NCBI GenBank assembly: GCA_963664665.2
Contig: CAXXMH010000004.1
Span: 558,001 to 622,000, forward strand
Source: Bin55 sp963664665
GTDB lineage: Bacteria > Pseudomonadota > Gammaproteobacteria > Pseudomonadales > Azotimanducaceae
DNA: 64,000 nt
Direction of reading: 5' to 3'
Of the stretch, positions 44,767 through 52,947 are shown piece after piece. Position 1 is the first letter of the stretch. Every line of letters starts with the position of its first letter. Below the pieces are notes generated by a model. That model did not search any database. It saw nothing but the letters and a program-made list of their open reading frames with translations, and was not told the DNA's origin. Both the position numbers and the translations under genes were made by a program.

Positions 44767-45540
44767 ATGCGAACGGCGTTGATTACAGGTGGTGCCCGAG
44801 GCATCGGTCGAGGTATTGCGACGAGCTTTTTAGATGCCGGATTCCAAGTGATGATCGCCGATCTGCCAGAAGGTGGAGATTGGCGTTATGAATTAGCTAG
44901 TTCGGCGGAGCTGGAAGCGACCGCAAAGGAGCTCGCGCCTCATGGACCCATAGCGCACGCGTTCCTTGACGTTACGGACGCCGATTCGTGCGTGGCAGCT
45001 GTCGAATCAACGGTATCAACGTTTGGCCGCTTGGATGTGCTGGTCAATAACGCTGGGGTGGTGGACAGTGGACCCATCGATGAATTCAACGAACACCGGT
45101 GGGATCGGATCTTCGCAGTGAACGCAAAAGGTCCTTTTCTAATGGCGAAGGCAGCAATCAATCACTTACGCGAGTCCGATAATGCGGCGATCATCAATGT
45201 TGCTTCGATCGCTGGAAAGCGAGGGGCGGCCCGGATGGCCGCGTATTGTGGGTCGAAATTTGCAGTGGTGGGCATGACGCAATCTTGGGCTCAGGAGCTC
45301 GCTAGTGACGGCATTCGCGTCAACGCTGTCTGTCCTGGCATGGTCGGCACGGCGATGTGGCACGATCACCTCATGGCCAATCGTGGCGATGAATTGTTCA
45401 AGGAGCGCATGGCTGAGATCATTCCGCTTGGTCGGCCGCAAACCGCACAAGACATGGGTGAGGCGGCGGTATTCTTGGCGACCGCGACGAATATCTCGGG
45501 TGTCGCGCTCAACGTAGCAGGTGGATACGAAATGCATTAG
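44767..45540 (+). CDS. Short-chain dehydrogenase/reductase (SDR) family oxidoreductase
   Basis: 257 residues, classical SDR. The cofactor motif is TGGARGIGRGIA (7-18), NNAGVVD follows near 94, and the catalytic residues are Ser in INVASIAGKRG and Y-x-x-x-K in AAYCGSKFAVVG. The C-terminal VALNVAGGYEMH is typical of 3-oxoacyl-ACP-reductase-like SDRs. A 268-bp gap separates it from the helicase gene, and only an unsupported 61-codon frame lies there, so it is probably not part of the defence cassette. Confidence 0.94.
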   Translation: MRTALITGGARGIGRGIATSFLDAGFQVMIADLPEGGDWRYELASSAELEATAKELAPHGPIAHAFLDVTDADSCVAAVESTVSTFGRLDVLVNNAGVVDSGPIDEFNEHRWDRIFAVNAKGPFLMAKAAINHLRESDNAAIINVASIAGKRGAARMAAYCGSKFAVVGMTQSWAQELASDGIRVNAVCPGMVGTAMWHDHLMANRGDELFKERMAEIIPLGRPQTAQDMGEAAVFLATATNISGVALNVAGGYEMH

Positions 45541-45589
45541 TCGCACATATGCGACTTTGCCTCCACCGACGCACCACGTTGTCGTGACG

Positions 45590-46381
45590 TCAAGTCTCTG
45601 CTTTGTGCACCTTCCACGCCTGTTCAGCCGGCCACTTACGGGCCCAGTCCGTCGATGCGAACGAGAAACGTGACGTGGCGCCTTCCGGTGCCGGTAGTTC
45701 GAGGAGTGAATCGATGACTAAGCCCGATTCCCGGAACAACCGAATCCATTCACCCGGAGGCAGATGGAATTCGACGCCATCGCTCCCATCTTCGCTCCAC
45801 TTGGTTTGATATGAATCGAAATAGGATCTTTGTAGCGTTTCAGTCCATTCGCCTTCGGGCTCATCCAGTCCGTTATCAACCATATAGGAGACCATGTGGT
45901 CGGTGTAAATCACCAGACTGCTTCCAGGTCTAAGTACGCGCGCAACTTCGGGTATCCACTGGTACGGATCCGCCCACAACGCAGCGCCGTACTCTGAAAT
46001 AGCGAAGTCGAACGATTCGTCGGCAAAAGGCAGTTTTTCTCCAAAACCTTGAATGAGCGATATTTTGGTTTTGTGCTTTCGACTCAGTCGAACGGCGGTT
46101 GCGAGTTGGTTGTCGGTTGGCTCAAGCCCGATAGCGGTCGCACCGCGGTCGACCATCCACTTAAGGATGTACCCGGTTCCACATCCAACGTCGAGGCAGT
46201 ACTTGCCGCTTAGATCAGTCGGTAATAGATCCAGACCCTTTTCGGAGCGACTCCAGAGTCCCCAGGTCGGTTCCGTTTGTTGCCAGTTTCGCTCACCAAG
46301 CTCACTAAACCAACGAGCAGAGATCTGCCACTTGGCTCGGTTGAGCCGCTGAGATTCGGTCAGCGCGTGAGTATCTTCCAT
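45590..46381 (-). CDS. Class I SAM-dependent methyltransferase
   Basis: 263 residues. Motif I is YCLDVGCGTGYILKWM near 70, with acidic Glu in AIGLEPTDNQ (motif II) and FDFAISEYGAALW followed by VARVLRPGSSLVIYTDHMVSY (post-II/III). The UbiE/arsenite-methyltransferase-like pattern is general for small-molecule methylation, so no substrate can be named. The gene starts 26 bp downstream of the PhyH gene on the same strand, suggesting that oxygenation and methylation modify one metabolite. Confidence 0.9.
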   Translation of the reverse strand: MEDTHALTESQRLNRAKWQISARWFSELGERNWQQTEPTWGLWSRSEKGLDLLPTDLSGKYCLDVGCGTGYILKWMVDRGATAIGLEPTDNQLATAVRLSRKHKTKISLIQGFGEKLPFADESFDFAISEYGAALWADPYQWIPEVARVLRPGSSLVIYTDHMVSYMVDNGLDEPEGEWTETLQRSYFDSYQTKWSEDGSDGVEFHLPPGEWIRLFRESGLVIDSLLELPAPEGATSRFSFASTDWARKWPAEQAWKVHKAET

Positions 46382-46407
46382 TGCAGATTGGCTACGGAGC
46401 GCAAGCG

Positions 46408-47700
46408 CTAGTAACCAGTGGTTGAATCAGATGAAGAGTTAAAGAGTCGAACCACAGTACCCGCGGATCTAGGATCAGTTCGTACAGACTCAACTGAGCC
46501 TTCACCACCTGACATCGCCAAATACGCTCGCATGCGCATGCTCGATAACGGGTGTAGTTCACCTGCACCGAACGGCCAGAGACCTTCATCAGCTTTGATA
46601 TTTCGACAAATATTCTGGGCGTGTGGTGAGAGCTGAAGCCAAATGTCATGTGGCATGGTGCGCTGAAAGTGTTTACCAGCTCGCTGATTCGCAGAGTACT
46701 CAACGCTAGGTAAAGCACGAATTTCATTTGAGAGATTTGGAGTCGCACCGTGCCAGCACCGCGTATCTCGAAATATGGCACTTCCGGCAGGCGCGCCGAC
46801 TAAGGTCGACAAACGCATCCACTCAGGTTCGTGATAGAGCGTCGGAGGTGGGGATAGATTTGTATGCGTACCCGGAATTTGTCTTATTGGTCCATTCTCC
46901 CAAGTGAGATCAGTCATCGTGAAGTTAATGGTGACGCCCGTATTTGCAAAGTCCATCACACGCCGTTGTGACTTGAAATCAAGATCTTTGAATGATTTAC
47001 TTGGGTCAAGATCCAAGCGATTCAATTTCAAGACCCGCTCAAGCCGAGCTTGTCCATCTTGTTGCTCATCCAGGCCGTCCGTATGCAGATGTTGATATTC
47101 CATTGCACCGGGCAGACTTAGGTCACCCCCGCCGCCCCAAACCGAATAGTCGGACGAGCCAAAAATCTCACACAAGATCGGCGTGGTAGTAGGCATGTCG
47201 ATGATGTTGGTCCACGCCGATTCATGCATCATCTGGCGCGAAGCTGAACAGGTTCCGTAGCAATATCGGTGAGGTAAACGACCTGTTTCTTGAACGTATT
47301 TACGATCGTTGTCATGTGGCTTCGACAAGATCGTCCGCAGATTTCGTTCGCACGCTTCACGCATCGCGGCTAAACAGTTCGAATCAAGTGCATTTTTGAC
47401 GACAACGAATCCGTCACGATGAAAGATTGACGCAGCGCGTTGCACTTCCGCAGGTTCAAGGATTTCGAGACCACGAATGCCATTGTTGTCGCGTAGATGA
47501 TGTCGCAACGCTAGTACTTCAGGATGGTTTCGAATACGCTCGGACGGCGCCCTTGGATCAAGTTCACCGTATTCTGGTTCTCCAGATACGACCTTGCCGT
47601 GCTCGTCGACGTGTTCATTGGGTGGTAGCTTGGAGTCCCACCCCACTTTGGTCGGTCCAGAGACGCGTAACGACACGAGATCTCTGGTTAGTTTCTGCAT
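46408..47700 (-). CDS. Large PhyH-like 2-oxoglutarate/iron oxygenase
   Basis: About 430 residues from the ATG at 47700; a TTG 12 codons upstream is possible. The oxygenase core begins near residue 100 (AASIFHRDGFVVVKNAL). Iron ligands read as H-x-D in QHLHTDGLDE and a distal His in RCWHGATPN, with RQIPGTHTN between. It is longer than the PhyH proteins at 4959 and 19354, with an extra N-terminal region of unknown role and a C-terminal arm. Together with the methyltransferase it may form a small tailoring operon. Confidence 0.82.
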   Translation of the reverse strand: MQKLTRDLVSLRVSGPTKVGWDSKLPPNEHVDEHGKVVSGEPEYGELDPRAPSERIRNHPEVLALRHHLRDNNGIRGLEILEPAEVQRAASIFHRDGFVVVKNALDSNCLAAMREACERNLRTILSKPHDNDRKYVQETGRLPHRYCYGTCSASRQMMHESAWTNIIDMPTTTPILCEIFGSSDYSVWGGGGDLSLPGAMEYQHLHTDGLDEQQDGQARLERVLKLNRLDLDPSKSFKDLDFKSQRRVMDFANTGVTINFTMTDLTWENGPIRQIPGTHTNLSPPPTLYHEPEWMRLSTLVGAPAGSAIFRDTRCWHGATPNLSNEIRALPSVEYSANQRAGKHFQRTMPHDIWLQLSPHAQNICRNIKADEGLWPFGAGELHPLSSMRMRAYLAMSGGEGSVESVRTDPRSAGTVVRLFNSSSDSTTGY

Positions 47701-47903
47701 CTTGATCACAAAAGCGTAGCCGTTCTTGCGTACCAAGTCTACTTCAAACGAGTTCTAATGAATTTGAAACCATTTCTTACCCTGTATGTATTCAAGTCAG
47801 AGTCGTTTATAGTTGCAAGTACGTAATCCTCAATAAGATATTAGGTGTAAATAAGCCGAATCAGTTTCGTACTCCAAACACGAAAGGTTCGAAGGAATTT
47901 CCC

Positions 47904-48134
47904 ATGCAACGACAAATCAAGGTAATCGTCGAGAAACACCCGGATGGCTACGTTGCCTACCCGTTGGGGATCAAAGGCGTGGTGATCGGTCAAGGAGACA
48001 GCTATGCCGAGGCACTTGAAGATGTGCAGTCAGCGATAGCATTTCATGTCGAGACGTTCGGTCCAAATGCGCTTATCGACTCCGAATCGCCCGTCGTAGA
48101 GGCTTTCGTAGCTGAGGCGAACATGCAAGCCTAA
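47904..48134 (+). CDS. hicB: HicB-family antitoxin-like protein
   Basis: 76 residues with the partial RNase-H-like HicB fold: IKVIVEKHPDGYVAYPLGIKGVVIGQGDSYAEALEDVQSAI (about 4-45). It lacks a C-terminal DNA-binding helix-turn-helix or ribbon, so it is a short type. A GAAGGA ribosome site precedes the ATG. It lies 3 bp before a HicA-like gene, an antitoxin-first order. It should neutralise the neighbouring RNA-cleaving toxin. Confidence 0.85.
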   Translation: MQRQIKVIVEKHPDGYVAYPLGIKGVVIGQGDSYAEALEDVQSAIAFHVETFGPNALIDSESPVVEAFVAEANMQA

Positions 48135-48137
48135 TGA

Positions 48138-48377
48138 GTGAGTAAATTCCCGAGAGACGCGCCGCGTCGTCGAGTTATTTTGGCGTTGCGTGAACTAGGC
48201 TTCAACGTGACTCGTGAAGGTAGCCACATATCTCTACAGAAGACTAATGATGACGGAAGCGTTACGCCAATGACGATCCCCAATCACACTCACATTAAAT
48301 CGTCGACTTTGCGTTCGATTTGTAGTCAGTCTGGAATAACTCGGACTGAATTCCTTACCGCATACGAGCGAGTCTGA
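48138..48377 (+). CDS. hicA: HicA-family mRNA interferase-like toxin
   Basis: 79 residues, GTG start 3 bp after hicB. The double-stranded-RNA-binding-like fold is seen in VILALRELGFNVTREGSHISLQ, with the catalytic His in GSHISL, followed by TIPNHTHIKSSTLRSICSQSGITRTEFL. HicA toxins cleave mRNA without the ribosome when HicB is lost. The pair sits just beside the nuclease/Nmad2 genes, in keeping with a defence-island setting. Confidence 0.87.
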   Translation: MSKFPRDAPRRRVILALRELGFNVTREGSHISLQKTNDDGSVTPMTIPNHTHIKSSTLRSICSQSGITRTEFLTAYERV

Positions 48378-48552
48378 GCGTCTAGATTTATGAGCTTGCT
48401 GTAATGCAGCGAAGTTGGGAGAGCTTTTCATCAAGAGGAGGCGAATCGATGTACGCACATGAAAATATGTTTGCATTTTCAATAACGTGCCGTTTTGGCA
48501 AATGCGAATTGCCTCTAAACTAACTCCAATATCGTCTGGATCGTTTCAGAAT

Positions 48553-49332
48553 TCAGCATCGGTGCGCTCTACTTAGTCTCTTCGCGGGTTCAGTGGATCG
48601 AGCTGTGCAATTGGGTGTGGGTCTTATGTACGATGAGCCTTCGCACGATCGTGTTGACTGTCTTAGATTGCGTGCTGCTATATTGTTCGTCGTGGTCGCA
48701 TGCTTCTCTTCGTGTATCGGATCTGATTCACTAATCCAATAGTGCGGTTGCCCATGACGACCCTGCACGAAGTTGCTCCGAATGTAATCTACGAACCGCT
48801 CAGCTCGTTGCGATTCCGTCTTTATGCCATAGGCCGCTTGATTACGAGGTACGTTGGGACGGATGTGATCAGGCAGCGCAACAGCATTTCGACCAAAGTA
48901 ATAAAACTCGTCGGCAATGAGAACATACTTGCCATTAATGTCCAGTGCGTGATTGCGTTCGTCATGCTGTAAGTTAGGCAGTTGTTCGAACTCCTCCGGA
49001 AATTCAGCGTCTGGACACAACGGACAATAGATGTTGTCTCCTAATTGATCTATTCGATTGGATGCGTCTAAATCTGGAATCTTGCCTTCAAATCGCGGCT
49101 CGTGGAAATAGTCGCGAAAGCGGATCTTCTCGCTGACTCTCATAAGGTAAACAAGGCGTTCGGAACCAACTTCATCCCCTACGAGACCCTTGGATGTGAA
49201 TCCTGCAATCCAATCACCACGGGCGTGCGTTTTACGAATGCTTGGCTTGCAATTTGCAAGCGTTAGCGTGGGTTCGAAAGGATTCGGCGAAAATCCTGAG
49301 TCGACCATCATTTTGTAGGCACGAACAATCAC
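48553..49332 (-). CDS. Nmad2-like protein (nucleotide-modification-associated domain 2)
   Basis: 259 residues, GTG start. The N-terminal half resembles Nmad2 domain proteins as I remember them: AYKMMVDSGFSPNPFEPTLTLANCKPSIRKTHARGDWIAGFTSK, then ERLVYLMRVSEKIRFRDYF, DNIYCPLCPDAEF and DEFYYFGRNAVALPD. The domain was proposed from comparative genomics to belong to DNA base-hypermodification and restriction contexts, but its chemistry is unproven. The last 60 residues are Arg/Thr/Ser-rich and look unlike the family, so a late frameshift is possible. It follows the PD-(D/E)XK gene by 42 bp on the same strand. Confidence 0.72.
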   Translation of the reverse strand: MIVRAYKMMVDSGFSPNPFEPTLTLANCKPSIRKTHARGDWIAGFTSKGLVGDEVGSERLVYLMRVSEKIRFRDYFHEPRFEGKIPDLDASNRIDQLGDNIYCPLCPDAEFPEEFEQLPNLQHDERNHALDINGKYVLIADEFYYFGRNAVALPDHIRPNVPRNQAAYGIKTESQRAERFVDYIRSNFVQGRHGQPHYWISESDPIHEEKHATTTNNIAARNLRQSTRSCEGSSYIRPTPNCTARSTEPAKRLSRAHRC

Positions 49333-49374
49333 TGTCTAACCTCTGAGACACTTTTTTCTTGCTTCGACATGACG

Positions 49375-51039
49375 TTACGAGGCACGAATTACTGCTTCTG
49401 AGGTTAAGCTCGTTGACGTTTTAGGTGGAAAGTTCTTTTTTCCCTCAACGTCGTCAATGACGGGGATTGCTCTATCGACAAACTCGCATAGACGGTTAAC
49501 AAAGTACTTAGTGATCTCGCCTTCTCCGCTGTTGCACTCTCGTACTAGCTCGACGACGATTTCGGCCCATTCAAAGTATCGAGGCCTCTCCCAATGCAAC
49601 CACAATTCGTTTGCGTTAGAGAATCCCTTTTTCTCCAGCTCAGCCCCGAGCTGTTCGTGACGCTGAGAAGTCTCGGATTCTGTTTTTATTTGACCCAATG
49701 GTCTCGCACGTCTCAACCCCCAATACGCGTCTGTTAGATTTGCATGACACTCAAGGTATATTGCATTTCGCATCTTCGAATGGTGATCTTTTGCGTCCCC
49801 ATATTGCCTCCAGCTTTCTTTGTAGATAGAAAGAGACTGTGCCCAGCTTTTCCCTTCATATCGGTACTTAATCGTTAACTCTTCATGTTCACTTGCCAAC
49901 TTCTCGCGAACCTTATCTGTCAGCTGCTTAAAGAAATTTTCGCCTACACCATGAATGTAATGCGGCCATGCACGTGCAACGGCATACGCGGAATTCGCAT
50001 GTTCTGGGTTTTTTTCAAGATGGTCTTTGACGTAATTTGCTTCGGTGTCAGTCATGTTCGATTTCCCGATATCTTGTTGACAGAAGAGTTGTGCTTCCCT
50101 TAAGAACCAACGCAGTCGCTCTGCATGAGTGCGTGCGATGCACGTTCCGAACCAATCTGCTAGCGAAGTGCCGTTGCCAACGACGAATTTTGAAAGATCG
50201 TTTCCTGAGTCAGCCGTCTCGACTTGGTTCATAGTCGAGACCTTGCCGCTGTCGGCTAGTTCAGAGTCATCCAGACTCAAGTCTTCATCGATCGATTCGC
50301 TAATTGCGACGTACGGCAATACGCAGAAATGGTTTATCCAGCGCTTTGGATCGGGGAGGCTGTATTTACTGGGCATCCATTTACGTGGTGGCAAATAGAC
50401 TAAGAGATAGCGCTCGTGATACTCTTGTTCGAGGAACTCTAAGTAATCGCTACATTGATCCTGCTGATCCCCTGCATAGGGTTTATTCTCGAGTGCGAGA
50501 CAGTATCGCGTGTTGTCTCTTGTCCGAATATCGACAGTGATGTCGATGCGTCTAGGGCGTCCATTGACTTTGATGGTTCGCTCCTTTTCGACAAGGATAT
50601 TTTCGGCATTACGCAGAAGTGACTGTGGTACGCGCATCGTGTTAGATCGCTGCGACTTAGCTCCCTCCTGTGCAACCGAGAGCAGCTCAAGGATCGCTTG
50701 TAGGAAGGTCGTGCCTTGCCCGTGTGCGCCCGACGGGTCTAATAAATCAGCAATGATGTTTGAGAGACCGAGTTCGTCGTTTCTCAAGTACCTTAGAGCA
50801 TTGAACCGATGAGCGACATAGAAGTCCTGCTCGCGATCGACTTTGCGAGCCTCTTCCATAAGTGGCATCAACCCCTGTAGGAAACGAACACACTCCGCCC
50901 GACGTTGATGACGAAAGTTCTCGACTTCGTGCAGAAGCTCCCGAGATTTCCGCTCCAAATCTCGGTCATGATCTCGCCGAAGCTGATCGACGGCGCTCAG
51001 CAGCTGAATGTAGTCTTCGTCTTGACTGGTATAAGTCAT
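49375..51039 (-). CDS. PD-(D/E)XK nuclease superfamily protein
   Basis: 554 residues. An N-terminal helical region (LRRDHDRDLERKSRELLHEVENF) leads into FNALRYLRNDELGLSNIIADLLDP, typical of the PDDEXK_4 group. The catalytic core is then visible as RRIDITVDI (Asp) and CLALENKPYAGDQQDQCSDYLEFL (E-x-K followed by a Gln-containing helix). The C-terminal 350 residues are mostly helical and unassigned. It is the first gene of a two-gene unit with the Nmad2-like gene, which suggests a nuclease whose action depends on DNA modification. The target is unknown. Confidence 0.85.
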   Translation of the reverse strand: MTYTSQDEDYIQLLSAVDQLRRDHDRDLERKSRELLHEVENFRHQRRAECVRFLQGLMPLMEEARKVDREQDFYVAHRFNALRYLRNDELGLSNIIADLLDPSGAHGQGTTFLQAILELLSVAQEGAKSQRSNTMRVPQSLLRNAENILVEKERTIKVNGRPRRIDITVDIRTRDNTRYCLALENKPYAGDQQDQCSDYLEFLEQEYHERYLLVYLPPRKWMPSKYSLPDPKRWINHFCVLPYVAISESIDEDLSLDDSELADSGKVSTMNQVETADSGNDLSKFVVGNGTSLADWFGTCIARTHAERLRWFLREAQLFCQQDIGKSNMTDTEANYVKDHLEKNPEHANSAYAVARAWPHYIHGVGENFFKQLTDKVREKLASEHEELTIKYRYEGKSWAQSLSIYKESWRQYGDAKDHHSKMRNAIYLECHANLTDAYWGLRRARPLGQIKTESETSQRHEQLGAELEKKGFSNANELWLHWERPRYFEWAEIVVELVRECNSGEGEITKYFVNRLCEFVDRAIPVIDDVEGKKNFPPKTSTSLTSEAVIRAS

Positions 51040-51095
51040 GTGACGTCAACACGCTATTCGTGTTTACGCAAGGGTACTCAGGTTGATCTTGAGGT

Positions 51096-51143
51096 TTCGA
51101 CGGTGCGTTCTATGTCTAAAACATTCGAATCCGCACCGTCGAA
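51096..51143. repeat. 12-bp perfect inverted repeat between nuclease and deacylase genes
   Basis: TTCGACGGTGCG at 51096-51107 pairs with CGCACCGTCGAA at 51132-51143, with a 24-nt spacer. It lies in the 111 bp between the nuclease start and the deacylase stop (both minus strand). No T-run follows on either strand, so it may be an operator or an RNA hairpin rather than a standard terminator. Confidence 0.6.
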
Positions 51144-51150
51144 TGTGGCA

Positions 51151-52812
51151 CTAACGTGCGAAACTACGTAGAACCTCTCCGGCGTGATTGCCGACGTGTT
51201 CGTCGTCGCGCAGAATCACTTGACCATTACAGATCGTTGCATCGTAACCAACCGCTCGTTGGATAAAACGAGGTGCATTACCCGGGAAGTCATGAACCAA
51301 TTCAGGTTGACGCTCTGCAAGTTTGTTGATGTTGATGACGTTTACATCCGCACGATTTCCTACTCGTAACGTACCACGATCACGTAAACCAAGGACTCGA
51401 GCGGGCTCGCCACTGATGCGGCGAACGGCTTCCTGCACGCTGTAAACGCGCTTATCTCGATGCCAATGCGACAAGACGAAAGTTGACCACCCAGAGTCGA
51501 TCATTTGACTCACGTGAGCGCCGGCGTCACCGAGTCCCGGCATTGCCCAATCCGTGGTGATCATTGCTTCAAGGTTTTCTAGATCTACGTTGAACAGGCG
51601 TGCATGAAACATTGCCTTGCCATCGGTCTCAAGCATGAAGCGAAGCCAAGTTTCCACTGGATGTTCGCCGGCTTCCTCAGCGATGTCATGCAGACTTTCG
51701 TAGCGTGTTTGAGTGTAGTTCGGGCGGAGGTCGTCGCCCATGTAGTAACGTCTCTTGAGCGGTCGCATCATTTCGTCGTGGTGCGGATGGTTCTTGATCT
51801 CGTCGACCAAGTCCTTGCGGAACTCCGCATCTTTAATCGCTTCTAGCCTGCCTTCAAGATTCTCGATCTTTCGGAGCTTGTTCCACGACGGCGTTCGCCA
51901 GAAATTGTTGTTCGCAAGTCCGTCGACGCCACCACCGCTACGTGGTACCGTGACTGCGGTCACGTCTAAACCGTTCGCTCGCATCGTGGAGACGCGTTCG
52001 TCCATGACTATGCGGTGCTCGGCAACCGCGCTGAACAGCACTTTTGCCGATTCAGCTTCGGCTTCAAGCAGATCCATTTCATTTTCTAGATCACCGAAGT
52101 GCGGTACGACTTGCATCAGTCCACCGTTGTCACCCACGGCTTTCGCGATAGCCAATAGCTCCTCGCGACTTGCGAACGTACCCGGGATCGGCCGGCGATC
52201 TGGCAATGTATGGCCTGGATGCCGATTGACGGAGAAGCCAATGGCTCCTTCCTTGACGGACTGTCCGGCCAGCGCGGCAATCTGCTCGATTTCTTCGGGT
52301 GTGGCCTGTTCTTCGATTGCACGTTCACCCATGACATAGGTGCGCGTCGCGCTATGCCCGACTAAGCCGGTGATGTTGATCATCGGACCGAGTCGTTCGA
52401 GACTGTCGAGATAACCACCGTAGCTCTCCCAATCCCATGGGAGACCCGTTAATATCGCATATTTCGGGATATCCTCAACGGTTTCCATCATGCCCGCAAG
52501 GAAATCTCGGTCCTCTTTCTTACACGGCGCAAACGTTACGCCACAGTTACCTAGCAGAGCTGTCGTTACGCCATGCCAGGAAACTGATGTGAGACTTCGG
52601 TCCCATCCAACCTGTGCATCAAGGTGCGTGTGGAGATCTACAAAACCAGGCGTGACGGTTCGACCGTCGGCGGAGATTTCCTCATTGCCTTTTCCCTTGA
52701 CGTCGCCAATTGCAGAGATGACTTTGTCGTCGATTGCGATATCGCCAACAAACGGTTCAGCACCTGTTCCATCGACAATCGTGCCGTTGCGAATAACGAG
52801 ATCGTGCGCCAC
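51151..52812 (-). CDS. N-acyl-D-amino-acid deacylase family amidohydrolase (second copy)
   Basis: 553 residues, collinear with the protein at 28957-30612 and very similar throughout (same VIRNGTIVDGTGAEPF start, GFVDLHTHLDAQ metal motif, GNCGVTFAPCKKEDRDFLAGMMETVEDIPK and GDAGAHVSQMIDSGWSTFVLSHWHRD). Differences cluster in the middle, where substrate loops would lie. The two may therefore serve different N-acyl or amide substrates. A ribosome site (GGAGG) precedes the ATG. It stands 136 bp from the TonB receptor, which is on the same strand and upstream, so uptake and hydrolysis could be linked. Confidence 0.9.
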   Translation of the reverse strand: MAHDLVIRNGTIVDGTGAEPFVGDIAIDDKVISAIGDVKGKGNEEISADGRTVTPGFVDLHTHLDAQVGWDRSLTSVSWHGVTTALLGNCGVTFAPCKKEDRDFLAGMMETVEDIPKYAILTGLPWDWESYGGYLDSLERLGPMINITGLVGHSATRTYVMGERAIEEQATPEEIEQIAALAGQSVKEGAIGFSVNRHPGHTLPDRRPIPGTFASREELLAIAKAVGDNGGLMQVVPHFGDLENEMDLLEAEAESAKVLFSAVAEHRIVMDERVSTMRANGLDVTAVTVPRSGGGVDGLANNNFWRTPSWNKLRKIENLEGRLEAIKDAEFRKDLVDEIKNHPHHDEMMRPLKRRYYMGDDLRPNYTQTRYESLHDIAEEAGEHPVETWLRFMLETDGKAMFHARLFNVDLENLEAMITTDWAMPGLGDAGAHVSQMIDSGWSTFVLSHWHRDKRVYSVQEAVRRISGEPARVLGLRDRGTLRVGNRADVNVININKLAERQPELVHDFPGNAPRFIQRAVGYDATICNGQVILRDDEHVGNHAGEVLRSFAR

Positions 52813-52947
52813 TATACAACCCTCCTACGGGTTAACGCTATTTGGATTCCACTGCTATTTTACGTTCGACGCTGACCTAACCAGGATCGCTATGTCAGTC
52901 AGATATCGGGTAAATTCGCCTATCTCGGAAAGTAAGTTGGAACTCTA

